A DNA stretch of 21,420 bases from Limnohabitans sp. Rim8. GTDB taxonomy: Bacteria > Pseudomonadota > Gammaproteobacteria > Burkholderiales > Burkholderiaceae_C. The notes below the pieces were generated by a model. That model did not search any database. It worked only from the letters and a program-made list of their open reading frames with translations, and was not told the origin of the DNA. Shown in pieces: positions 1-7,297 of the stretch (within the stretch, counting starts at the first letter, position 1; each line of letters opens with the position of its first letter). The stretch lies in NCBI GenBank assembly GCA_945877725.1, contig CAMDXR010000016.1, positions 1 through 21,420 on the forward strand, written 5' to 3'. The position numbers and the translations under genes are program-made.

Positions 1-537
1 TGGTTTCTGGGTGAACCCATGCGCAAAGACCGGTGGATCGCTGCCCTCATCGGGTTCGCCGGGGTTTTGGTGGTGGTTTTACCCAAAATGTCTGGAGAAG
101 GCGGTTGGTACAACTTAGTCATGCTGGCGTCTTCACCGGTGTTCGCTGCTTCCTTTTTGATCACCAAAGCCCTGACCCGATATGAAAAGCCCGCGGTCAT
201 TGTGATGTGGCAAGCCCTGACGGTCACCGTGTTCAGCCTGCCCATGGCCTTGCCTCATTGGCAAATGCCCACGCCCATCCAGTGGTTGGGTTTTGTGGCC
301 ACGGGGGTATTGGGCACTTTGGCGCACTATTGCCTCACGCGAGCGTTTGCTCTGGCCGACATTTCGGGGACGCAGTCGATGCGTTTTCTTGATTTGGTTT
401 GGGCGTCTTTGCTGGGTTGGCTGGTCTTTAGCGACGTGCCCAGCCAGTCCACTTGGGTGGGCTCGATGGTGATTTTGTGGGCCACGGTCTGGATTGCCCG
501 CAGGGAAAGCAGGAGAAAGATCGCAGTATCGGAATGA
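1..537 (+). CDS. EamA/DMT-family permease, 5'-truncated
   Basis: This is the C-terminal part of a drug/metabolite-transporter superfamily membrane protein. The frame is open from base 1 and reads WFLGEPM before the first in-window ATG at 19, so that ATG is internal and the true start lies upstream of the window. About 178 residues remain, with at least four or five hydrophobic segments (for example IAALIGFAGVLVVVLP, LVMLASSPVFAASFLI, WLGFVATGVLGTLAHYCL and WVGSMVILWATVWIA) and a basic tail (ARRESRRK). The GEP motif after a hydrophobic stretch, followed by a basic turn and the next helix, is typical of the end of the first EamA repeat, so what is seen is essentially the second repeat. The substrate cannot be read from sequence; family members export amino acids, metabolites or drugs. 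The next gene starts 35 bp downstream, so co-transcription is possible but the functions look unrelated. Confidence 0.85.
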   Translation, partial: WFLGEPMRKDRWIAALIGFAGVLVVVLPKMSGEGGWYNLVMLASSPVFAASFLITKALTRYEKPAVIVMWQALTVTVFSLPMALPHWQMPTPIQWLGFVATGVLGTLAHYCLTRAFALADISGTQSMRFLDLVWASLLGWLVFSDVPSQSTWVGSMVILWATVWIARRESRRKIAVSE

Positions 538-572
538 GCGGGTATATTGCCGCCTGAACAGAGGGAGTACCC

Positions 573-1268
573 GTGATCGACATTGAGCCTTTGCACTTCG
601 CCTGGACTTCAGGTGGGCCCGACACGCTGGCGCTGGGGCCCTTGCACCTTGACGCGGGGCAGACTGTTTTTTTGCACGGTCCAAGTGGCTGTGGCAAAAG
701 CACCTTGCTGGGACTGCTGGCGGGTGTCTTGTCTCCACGCACAGGGCGTGTTTCATTGCTGGGCCAAGACTGGGCTGCACTTGGCGCGGGGCAACGTGAT
801 GCCTTCAGAGCCGACCATGTGGGGGTGATTTTTCAGCAGTTCAACTTGCTCCCTTACTTAAGTGTGCTGGACAACGTGACCCTGCCTTGCCGGTTTTCAG
901 CATTGCGCCGTCGGCGTTCTAGTCAAGGCCCGTTTGCCGGACCTGAGCAGTCGGCCCAAAGCTGGCTTCAGCGCATGGGTTTGTCCGCCGAGTTGTGGGG
1001 GCGCAGGGCCGATGCGCTTTCGGTGGGACAACAGCAACGTGTGGCCGCTGCCCGCGCCTTGATTGGTCAGCCCGAATTGATTTTGGCCGACGAGCCGACT
1101 TCGGCACTGGATGCCGCCCTGCGCCACGATTTCATGGACCTTTTGCTGCAGGCCACGCGCGACGCAGGCAGCACCTTGGTATGCGTCAGCCATGATGCAA
1201 CTCAGGCGGAGCGGTTTGATTTGCAATGGTCATTGCCCGAATTACAAAAGCTGGGGATGGCCGCATGA
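573..1268 (+). CDS. ABC transporter ATP-binding protein, LolD/MacB type
   Basis: A 231-residue cytoplasmic ATPase that would power the permease encoded next. All nucleotide-binding motifs are present: Walker A GPSGCGKST (36-44), Q-loop FQQ (87-89), signature LSVGQQQRV (149-157), Walker B LILADEP (169-175), D-loop SALD (177-180) and the switch His in VCVSHD (H207). The pattern DNVTLP after the Q-loop and the overall length fit the LolD/MacB/FtsE branch, which pairs with FtsX-fold permeases. The start is GTG at 573 with GAGGGA at 561-566 as ribosome-binding site. A TATATT at 543-548 could be a -10 element, but I see no good -35. The stop overlaps the next ATG (ATGA at 1265-1268), which implies translational coupling with the permease. 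Residues 110-128 form an Arg/Ser-rich insert. The transported substrate is unknown; see the permease. Confidence 0.92.
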   Translation: MIDIEPLHFAWTSGGPDTLALGPLHLDAGQTVFLHGPSGCGKSTLLGLLAGVLSPRTGRVSLLGQDWAALGAGQRDAFRADHVGVIFQQFNLLPYLSVLDNVTLPCRFSALRRRRSSQGPFAGPEQSAQSWLQRMGLSAELWGRRADALSVGQQQRVAAARALIGQPELILADEPTSALDAALRHDFMDLLLQATRDAGSTLVCVSHDATQAERFDLQWSLPELQKLGMAA

Positions 1269-2569
1269 ACAGCTTGCTGGGCATGGCCAGGTCAAGTGCC
1301 TGGAACCGACGCAGTACCTTGGTTTGGGTGGTGGTTTCGCTGGCGCTGGCCACGGCCTTGCTGTGGACCCTGGAACGTTTGCGGAGCGATATTCGCAGCA
1401 GTTTTTCGCAATCGGTCAGTGGCGTCGACTTGATTGTGGGGGCCCGCAGCAGTTCGGTGCAGCTGATGCTTTTTTCGGTCTTCCATATCGGAAATCAACC
1501 CCAAACCCTGTCGATGGACAGTGTGCGCGCTGTAGCCCAACACCGCTCGGTAGCTTGGGTGGTGCCCTTGAGCCTGGGGGACTCGCACCGGGGTTTTCCG
1601 GTGTTGGGTACCACGACCTCGTATTTTCAGCACTTTGCCTACGGCGACAAACAGGCGCTGGTGTTGCAGCAAGGCAGCCCTTTTGCGGGCACCCTGGATG
1701 GTTTGTTCGAGACAGTGATTGGCTCCGAGGTGGCCCGAAAGTTGGGTTACGGCATAGGACAAAGCATCACCCTGGCCCATGGGATGCACGATCATGATCA
1801 CGATCATTCGGGTGAGTTGAGCGAAGCCCAGGACGAACACTCTGACAAGCCGTTCAAGGTGGTCGGCATTTTGGCGCCAACAGGCACCCCGGTTGACCGC
1901 ACGGTGCATGTGAGCCTGCAAGCATTGGAGGCATTGCACCTCGATTGGACGGGTGGCACGCCCTTGCCGGGGGGGCAGATTCCGGCCGATCAGGCGCGCA
2001 AATTCAATTTAGAACCCGAAGAAGTGACCGCCGCCTTGGTGGGCCTCAAAAGCCGTGCGGCGGTGTTCAATGTGCAGCGTTTTGTCAATCTTTACGAAGC
2101 CGAGGCCTTGATGGGGGTGCTGCCCGGTGTGGCCTTGGGGGAGCTTTGGTCGGTGTTGGGGATTGGCGAAAGCGCTTTGCTGGCGGTATCGGCGCTGGTG
2201 GCTTTGGTGAGCGTGGTCTCGCTCATGGCGGTGGTTTTGGCGGGTTTGAACGAGCGACGCCGCGAATTGGCGGTATTGAGAGCGGTCGGGGCTGCACCGC
2301 GCCATGTCCTGACCCTGTTGACTCTGGAGGGCTTGTGGGTCACAACGGCCGGAATCGGCTTGGGTGTGGTGCTGGCACAAGCGGGGATGTGGCTGGCGAC
2401 ACCCTGGCTACAAAGTGCCTTGGGCATTCGTTTGCAATTGGGGATGCCCCTGCCCACGCAATGGGCCTTATTGGGGGCGGTGTGGTTGGCGGGCTTGTTG
2501 GCCAGTCTGGGGCCTGCCTGGCGGGCTTATCGCTTGTCCTTGGCCGATGGTTTGTCGCCACGCCTTTGA
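1265..2569 (+). CDS. ABC permease, MacB/FtsX type, with His-rich periplasmic loop
   Basis: A 434-residue inner-membrane protein of the type VII (MacB/LolCE/FtsX) ABC fold: one N-terminal membrane helix (about 18-36), a large periplasmic core domain, then three C-terminal helices of an FtsX domain, with the conserved cytoplasmic segment NERRRELAVLRAVGA after the second helix. I chose ATG 1265 because it forms an ATGA overlap with the ATPase stop; an in-frame start at 1226 would overlap by 43 bp. Such permeases do not form a classical import channel but couple ATP hydrolysis to periplasmic movements. Residues 172-192 are His/Asp/Glu-rich, with His at 172, 175, 177, 179, 181 and 192, which suggests metal sensing or binding in the periplasm. 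With the ATPase upstream and the DUF3299 protein downstream it resembles operons described as zinc-regulated (zrg) in Vibrio; that assignment is from memory and is an inference. No DUF2796 partner is in the window. Confidence 0.88.
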   Translation: MNSLLGMARSSAWNRRSTLVWVVVSLALATALLWTLERLRSDIRSSFSQSVSGVDLIVGARSSSVQLMLFSVFHIGNQPQTLSMDSVRAVAQHRSVAWVVPLSLGDSHRGFPVLGTTTSYFQHFAYGDKQALVLQQGSPFAGTLDGLFETVIGSEVARKLGYGIGQSITLAHGMHDHDHDHSGELSEAQDEHSDKPFKVVGILAPTGTPVDRTVHVSLQALEALHLDWTGGTPLPGGQIPADQARKFNLEPEEVTAALVGLKSRAAVFNVQRFVNLYEAEALMGVLPGVALGELWSVLGIGESALLAVSALVALVSVVSLMAVVLAGLNERRRELAVLRAVGAAPRHVLTLLTLEGLWVTTAGIGLGVVLAQAGMWLATPWLQSALGIRLQLGMPLPTQWALLGAVWLAGLLASLGPAWRAYRLSLADGLSPRL

Positions 2570-2593
2570 TGGGCAGAAGAAAAGGGAGAGAAG

Positions 2594-3229
2594 ATGAAAA
2601 AAACAGGGAAATTTCGGGGTTTGGTAGTTGGCGTTTGTGGACTTTTGCTCGTGCTACCCATGGCGCAGTCGATGGCGCAAAGTGTGCGCGATACCTTAAG
2701 AGATTCGGTCCCACAAGTGCAGCCCTCGCTTTCTTCTGGCCCGACATCTGAAGGTGCCGTAGTGCCTGGTCCTGTGCGAACCATCGGTTGGGATCAGTTG
2801 ATTCCAGCGGGTTGGGACCCTTTTAAGGACCTCAAGGCCCTTAATTTGGAGAGCTTGAAAGACAACGATCCCAAAGCCGATGAAGCGCTCAAAAAAATGC
2901 GAAAAATGTGGGACAACGCGCCCATTAACCCCTTGATTCTGGGCCAGTCCGTTCGGCTGCCCGGTTATTTGGTGCCTCTTGAAGAATTGCCTGGTGGGGT
3001 GAAAGAATTTCTGTTGGTGCCTTACTTTGGGGCCTGTGTGCACACGCCACCGCCCCCGGCCAACCAGATCGTGCATGTGCTTTTGAACAAACCCGTCAAG
3101 CGTTTTCGACTCATGGACACGGTGTGGGTTTCGGGTGCTTTAAGTGCCACCAAAACGGACTCGCACATGGGCGTGGCCAGTTACCGGATAGACGCCAAAG
3201 AGGTGATGCCTTACTCTGAGAAAAGGTAA
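2594..3229 (+). CDS. Secreted DUF3299-family protein
   Basis: A 211-residue exported protein. It begins with a basic n-region (MKKTGKFRG) and a hydrophobic core ending in SMAQ, so signal peptidase I cleavage near residue 29-30 is likely. The C-terminal half (about 112-205) carries the DUF3299 pattern: a PLILGQSVRLPGYLVPLE strand region, then KEFLLVPYFGACVHTPPPPANQ with Cys148 and His150, then a long strand region. The single Cys and nearby His could bind a metal or heme, but no function is established that I know of. AAGGGAGAG at 2582-2590 is a good ribosome-binding site for ATG 2594. The gene follows the permease by 24 bp and probably shares its mRNA. Members of this family often sit beside ABC ATPase/FtsX permease pairs, so a periplasmic accessory role for that transporter is the best guess. 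Confidence 0.85.
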   Translation: MKKTGKFRGLVVGVCGLLLVLPMAQSMAQSVRDTLRDSVPQVQPSLSSGPTSEGAVVPGPVRTIGWDQLIPAGWDPFKDLKALNLESLKDNDPKADEALKKMRKMWDNAPINPLILGQSVRLPGYLVPLEELPGGVKEFLLVPYFGACVHTPPPPANQIVHVLLNKPVKRFRLMDTVWVSGALSATKTDSHMGVASYRIDAKEVMPYSEKR

Positions 3230-3312
3230 ACCCTGTGCATTGGGGGGCAGCGCTGGCCCTGACTTTGGCCCAGTAAGCCGCAAAGCCGCTAAGCCATCCC
3301 TAGTCAGATCAT
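3230..3312. other. Convergent intergenic gap with 13-codon ORF
   Basis: This 83-bp gap separates the plus-strand DUF3299 gene from the minus-strand 5'-nucleotidase. A tiny ORF opens with GTG at 3235, 5 bp after the DUF3299 stop, with AAAAGG at 3222-3227 in front of it, and ends at TAA 3274-3276; it encodes VHWGAALALTLAQ, which looks like the start of a signal peptide cut short. It may be a relic of a fourth operon gene or chance. A bulged hairpin can form between CTGGCC and GGCCCAG around 3253-3273, but no T-tract follows on either strand, so I do not call a terminator. Confidence 0.3.
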
Positions 3313-4212
3313 TCAATCCGGGTTCGATACCCCAGAGGCCACATGACCTGAGGGCACATGGCGCGAGGCCGATTCGATGTGGCCGGTTTGGTCGTCAAAG
3401 AAAAAGTCGGGCTCGAACTCACGCAAAAATTCACCTTTGGGTAAGCCACCCAAAAACATGGCTTCATCCACCTCGATGTTCCAGTCCATCAGGGTGCGAA
3501 TGGCCCGTTCGTGCGCGGGCGCGCTGCGGGCGGTGACCAAGGCGGTGCGTATGCGCATGGCTGGCGTGCCTTCTTGTTGCAGGCGTTGCAAGGCAGACAG
3601 CAAGGGCTTGAAGGGGCCTGCCAGCAAAGGTTGTGTGGCTTTATCACGTTCGTGTGCCTGAAAAGCCGACAAACCTTCTGCCTGAAAAACCCGTTCGGCT
3701 TCGTCCGAAAACAGCACTGCATCGCCGTCAAAAGCAATACGGACCTCGTGAGGATGTGCCTCAGAGGCCAGAGCCGAATGCGGGTACACCTGCGCGGCGG
3801 GTACGCCCGCCCCCAGCGCCGCCCGAACATCGGACAAATGGGTGGATAAAAAGAGGTTGGCATTCAGGGGCTTCAGGTAACGCCACGGGGGTTGCCCCCG
3901 GGTGAAACTGCCCCGCTGGATAGGCAAACCGTAATGCTGGGCCGAGCGAAATACCCGCATGCCCGAGACCGGGTCGTTGCGCGACAGGATGACCACCTCC
4001 ACCCGCTGCGCATCGGCGTCGTTAAAAGCCAGCAACTTGCGCACCAAGGAAAAGGCCACACCGGGTTTGGCGGGTTCTTCGAGGCGTTCGAGTTGCAGCT
4101 TCATGTAAGCCCGATCGTCGCCTTGCTCGAACAACCGGTTTTCTTCTTCAAAATCAAACAAGGCCCGGGATGAAATGGCCACCACCAATTGGCCTTCGAG
4201 AGTGACTGGCAT
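3313..4212 (-). CDS. 5'-nucleotidase, PF06189 family
   Basis: A 299-residue soluble protein matching the 5'-nucleotidase family that includes cytosolic NT5C1-like enzymes; it should dephosphorylate nucleoside 5'-monophosphates in the cytoplasm. Diagnostic stretches are the N-terminal AISSRALFDFEEENRLFE (12-29), VVILSRNDPVSGMRVFRS (73-90), the acidic HAD-like FDGDAVLFSDEAERVF (161-176), a TALVTARSAPAHERAIRT block (223-240) and FFDDQTGHIESA (271-282), which together supply the Asp residues expected for phosphate transfer. The length is normal for the family. The ATG at 4212 has no clear Shine-Dalgarno sequence. The gene lies 72 bp downstream of gspF on the same strand and may be read from the T2SS operon or from a promoter in that gap that I cannot define. 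It has no obvious functional link to secretion. Confidence 0.85.
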   Translation of the reverse strand: MPVTLEGQLVVAISSRALFDFEEENRLFEQGDDRAYMKLQLERLEEPAKPGVAFSLVRKLLAFNDADAQRVEVVILSRNDPVSGMRVFRSAQHYGLPIQRGSFTRGQPPWRYLKPLNANLFLSTHLSDVRAALGAGVPAAQVYPHSALASEAHPHEVRIAFDGDAVLFSDEAERVFQAEGLSAFQAHERDKATQPLLAGPFKPLLSALQRLQQEGTPAMRIRTALVTARSAPAHERAIRTLMDWNIEVDEAMFLGGLPKGEFLREFEPDFFFDDQTGHIESASRHVPSGHVASGVSNPD

Positions 4213-4284
4213 GGTTGCGCTGCTTTCTGTTTCAGTAACGATACAAGGTTCGCTGCTATGCTTTTGCGGGTGTTCTTTGGGAGC

Positions 4285-5523
4285 TTACTTGATCCACTGG
4301 TTCAACTCCATGATGGGCATCAACACGGCCAGCACAATCAACATGACCATACCGCCCATGCCCACAATCAGCAAGGGTTCCAGGACGGTGGCCAAGGCCA
4401 TGGCGCGTCTTTGTACTTCAGAGGAAAGCTGTTGGGCTGCGCGTTGCAGCATGACGGGCAGTTGCCCGGTTTGCTCGCCTAAGCGGGCAAACATGGACAA
4501 AAGGCCCGGAAATCGGGCGTTTTGAGCCAGTGCACTGCCCAGCGGCGCACCTTCGCGCACTCGCACCAAAGCCTCTAGGGCATCGGCCCGAAGGGCTTGG
4601 TTGGACAGGGTGTCGGCGGCAGCTTGCAATGCCTTGAGAATGGGAACACCCGCTGCCGTGAGCATGGCCAGTGTGGAAGCAAAACGGGCGCTGTTATAGC
4701 CCCGGGCCAAACGGCCGATCATGGGCAGCCGCAGCCAAGCCGCATCAAAACGCAAACGAAAAGCGTTTTGCCGCAAGGCCAACCTGAAGGCGACCAAGCC
4801 CCCTGTGCCCAGCAAAAGTATCAACCAACCCCAGTGACGCACAAAATCACTGATGCCCAGCATGGCAACTGTGAGCATGGGCAATTGGCGTTTGGTCCCG
4901 GCAAATACACCTGCCACCTGCGGCACTACCGAGGTGACCAAAAAAATCACAATGGCCAGAGCCACGAGGCTCACGATGGCTGGGTAAAGCGAGGCCGACA
5001 ACAGTTTGGAACGCAGCACCTGCTGGTCTTCTAGGTCATTGGCCAGTTGCCCTAAAACGGCCCCCAGGTGACCACTTTCTTCACCTGCGGCGATGACCGC
5101 GCGGTCAATGGCGGGAAACTCTCTGGGGTGCAAGGCCAGCGCGCGCCCCAAACTGCTGCCCGAGTTGACCTCTGACCTAATGGCGGCCATGAGATGGCGT
5201 TGTTTCTCGTGCTCGGATTCCTCAGCCAAGGCCGTCAGTGCGCGCTCTATGGGCAAGCCACTGCCTACCAGACCGGCCAATTGGCGGGTCCAGACGGCGC
5301 GCTCGCTGGTGCTGAAGGCGCGGGTATTGCCTATGGGGCGCTGCCACCAGGGCAGCAACTTGTCAGAGCCTTCTGCTGAACCAGAGGCGATGGCCTCTAC
5401 CAGCAAGGGCACCAGAGACTGTGATCGCAGTTGGGTTCGTGCGGACTTCAGGCTGTCGGCCTCGAGCACGCCTTTGCGACTGACACCATCGGTTTGGAGG
5501 GCTTCAAAACGGTATGCGGGCAT
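4285..5523 (-). CDS. gspF: T2SS inner-membrane platform protein GspF
   Basis: A 412-residue polytopic protein that forms the core of the T2SS inner-membrane platform and contacts the ATPase GspE and GspL. It has the family start (MPAYRFEALQTDGVSRKGVLEADS), two homologous cytoplasmic GspF/PilC domains (about 75-190 and 275-395, each with the pattern LxxGxPLxxAL and AGEESG or LGEQTG), a first membrane segment near 180-210, a second near 224-245 and the C-terminal helix ending MPIMELNQWIK. The length is typical. The start at 5523 lies 8 bp after the stop of a MipA-like fragment and lacks a good ribosome-binding site. In most T2SS operons gspF directly follows gspE; here 349 bp separate them, see the MipA remnant. 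Confidence 0.96.
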   Translation of the reverse strand: MPAYRFEALQTDGVSRKGVLEADSLKSARTQLRSQSLVPLLVEAIASGSAEGSDKLLPWWQRPIGNTRAFSTSERAVWTRQLAGLVGSGLPIERALTALAEESEHEKQRHLMAAIRSEVNSGSSLGRALALHPREFPAIDRAVIAAGEESGHLGAVLGQLANDLEDQQVLRSKLLSASLYPAIVSLVALAIVIFLVTSVVPQVAGVFAGTKRQLPMLTVAMLGISDFVRHWGWLILLLGTGGLVAFRLALRQNAFRLRFDAAWLRLPMIGRLARGYNSARFASTLAMLTAAGVPILKALQAAADTLSNQALRADALEALVRVREGAPLGSALAQNARFPGLLSMFARLGEQTGQLPVMLQRAAQQLSSEVQRRAMALATVLEPLLIVGMGGMVMLIVLAVLMPIMELNQWIK

Positions 5524-5531
5524 GGAAGGTT

Positions 5532-5831
5532 TCAGTGACTGAAGTAAATAAGACCCAGCTGTCCACCCCAGCTGTGCGATGAGCTCACTGCTTGGGAAGG
5601 TTCAAGCAGGCGGCTGGTGCTGAGTTGGGTAAAAAATGCCCATTGTGGGGACCAGCGTTGACGGTAGGTAATCTGTACGCCCCAGCTCCCTAGGCCTGCA
5701 TTGCAACCGAACGCCCGGCTGCTCTGAACCATCCGTCCGAAGAGATTTTTTTTGAATGCAATACGTGAACGACAAGACAACTTCGGCATCGGCGAAGCCA
5801 GCATGTTGAGTGGGTTTGCACGCGAGGTCAT
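5532..5831 (-). pseudogene. Decayed MipA/OmpV outer-membrane barrel fragment
   Basis: The gap between gspE and gspF holds an open frame of about 99 codons whose C-terminal 65 residues resemble the end of MipA/OmpV-family outer-membrane proteins: LFGRMVQSSRAFG (compare YYGVSRKESARSG in E. coli MipA, from memory), then a SWGVQITYRQRWSPQW strand, TQLSTSRLL and a final SWGGQLGLIYFSH. The order and spacing of these strands match the last barrel strands of the family, although the usual terminal Phe is replaced by SH. Upstream of the Lys-rich stretch (an A8 run on the minus strand, 5754-5747) the family-like reading moves to another frame (FADAEVVLSFTY), which indicates a frameshift. There is no signal peptide or N-terminal barrel. 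I read this as a remnant of a larger gene, not a working protein, although translation of the short ORF cannot be excluded. Its stop lies 8 bp before gspF. Confidence 0.6.
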
Positions 5832-5872
5832 GGCTTCGTTCTGTGATGATGCGGCGATGTCACTGTGGGGGC

Positions 5873-7279
5873 TTAATCCCGCGTGACCCGCAGCAGCTCT
5901 TCGGAACGGGTGACGCCCGAATCCACCAGGCGTTGTCCGTCCTCACGCATCATCACCATGCCTTGTTGCAGAGCGGTGGCACGCAGCTCGGATTCGGCAG
6001 CGTGATTGTGAATCTGACCCCGAATTTCGTCGCTGGCCACCAGCAATTCAAAAATACCGGTCCGACCTGAATAACCGGTGTGCCCACAAGCATCACATCC
6101 TACGCCTTGGCAGGCTGTGCAACTCTTGCGCACCAGCCGTTGTGCCAGAACGCCGAGCAAAGAAGAGCTCAACAAAAATGGCTCAACGCCCATGTCGGTC
6201 AGGCGCGTCACTGCGCTGACGGCATCATTGGTGTGCAGTGTGGCCAGTACCAAGTGGCCCGTCAGCGAGGCTTGAATGGCGATTTGTGCCGTTTCAAAAT
6301 CGCGAATTTCACCAATCATGATGACATCAGGGTCTTGTCGCAAGATGGCCCGAAGGGCTTTGGCAAATGTCAGGTCAATCTTGGCATTGACCTGGGTTTG
6401 GCCGACGCCGGGCAATTCGTATTCAATCGGGTCTTCGACCGTCATGATGTTGTTGCGAGTGGCGTCCAGTCGTTGCAGTGCCGCATAAAGGCTGGTGGTT
6501 TTACCGGAACCTGTTGGCCCGGTGACCAGTAATATCCCGTGGGGTTGGCTGATCAACTGATCCACTTGCTGCAAAACTCGGCCTTGCATCCCGACGGCTT
6601 CCAAGGTCAGGCGGGCTTCGCTTTTGTCAAGCAAACGAAGCACGGCGCGTTCACCATGGGCGCTGGGCAGGGTTGAGACCCGCACATCCACTGCACGCGT
6701 GCCCAGACGCAGGCTGATGCGGCCATCTTGCGGTAGTCTTTTTTCGGCAATGTCGAGTTCGGCCATGATTTTCAGGCGCGAAATCAATGCGGCATGCAGC
6801 GCCCGGTTGGGTTGTACCACCTCGCGCAGCGTGCCATCAATGCGGAAACGCACACTTGAATGGCGTTCATAGGGCTCAATGTGGATGTCGCTGGCACCAT
6901 CGCGGGCAGCTTGGGTCAACAAAGCGTTGAGCATGCGAATGATGGGCGCATCGTCGCTGGCTTCCAGCAAGTCTTCTACGGCGGGCAGTTCTTGCATCAT
7001 GCGGGACAGATCGGCCTCGGACTCCACCTCGTTGACCACCGCTGCGGCGGTCGAAGAGCTGTGGGCTTGTCCGCCCGAATAGGCCTGGTTGATGCGGTGT
7101 GCCAAATCCGTGTCGAGGCTGAGGTGCAGCTGAAGATTTTGCTGCGCAAATTTGCGCGTGACTTCAGACAGGGCCGAGCGGTCACTTTCTTTGCACCAGC
7201 TCAGATTCAGGCTTTGACCATCGTCTTCCAGCAGCAGGCGGTGGGTTCGGGCAAAGGGGTAGGGCAGGGGGTAACGCAT
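5873..7279 (-). CDS. gspE: T2SS assembly ATPase GspE
   Basis: A 468-residue cytoplasmic secretion ATPase that drives pseudopilus assembly as a hexamer docked on GspL and GspF. An N-terminal GspL-binding region starts LPYPFARTHRLLL; the N2 domain follows (about 85-225, with ASDIHIEPYE and RFRIDGTLRE). The catalytic domain shows Walker A GPTGSGKT (254-261), the Asp box TVEDPIEYE (280-288), Walker B DPDVIMIGEIRD (316-327) and the His box GHLVLATLHTND (341-352). A zinc-type tetracysteine is present at Cys387, 390, 395 and 398, but only four residues separate the two CxxC pairs; many GspE proteins have a linker of some 20-30 residues there. The start lies 18 bp after the gspD stop. The protein is somewhat short for the family, mainly because of that loop. 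Confidence 0.96.
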   Translation of the reverse strand: MRYPLPYPFARTHRLLLEDDGQSLNLSWCKESDRSALSEVTRKFAQQNLQLHLSLDTDLAHRINQAYSGGQAHSSSTAAAVVNEVESEADLSRMMQELPAVEDLLEASDDAPIIRMLNALLTQAARDGASDIHIEPYERHSSVRFRIDGTLREVVQPNRALHAALISRLKIMAELDIAEKRLPQDGRISLRLGTRAVDVRVSTLPSAHGERAVLRLLDKSEARLTLEAVGMQGRVLQQVDQLISQPHGILLVTGPTGSGKTTSLYAALQRLDATRNNIMTVEDPIEYELPGVGQTQVNAKIDLTFAKALRAILRQDPDVIMIGEIRDFETAQIAIQASLTGHLVLATLHTNDAVSAVTRLTDMGVEPFLLSSSLLGVLAQRLVRKSCTACQGVGCDACGHTGYSGRTGIFELLVASDEIRGQIHNHAAESELRATALQQGMVMMREDGQRLVDSGVTRSEELLRVTRD

Positions 7280-7297
7280 GGGTCAGGCCTGTCGGAA

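Noticed and set aside
541..572. Zur or other metalloregulator operator before the ABC operon
   Set aside because: TATATT is present but no palindrome resembling a Zur box could be seen in the 35-bp gap.
133..780. Long minus-strand ORF over the DMT and ABC ATPase genes
   Set aside because: It is antisense to two well-supported genes and rich in Arg/Pro/His, as expected for a shadow frame of GC-rich coding DNA.
3270..3345. tRNA-like 3' half with a GGGTTCGATACCCC sequence
   Set aside because: Only three T-stem pairs form, the acceptor strand has no 5' partner, there is no anticodon arm, and most of it lies in the coding end of the 5'-nucleotidase gene.
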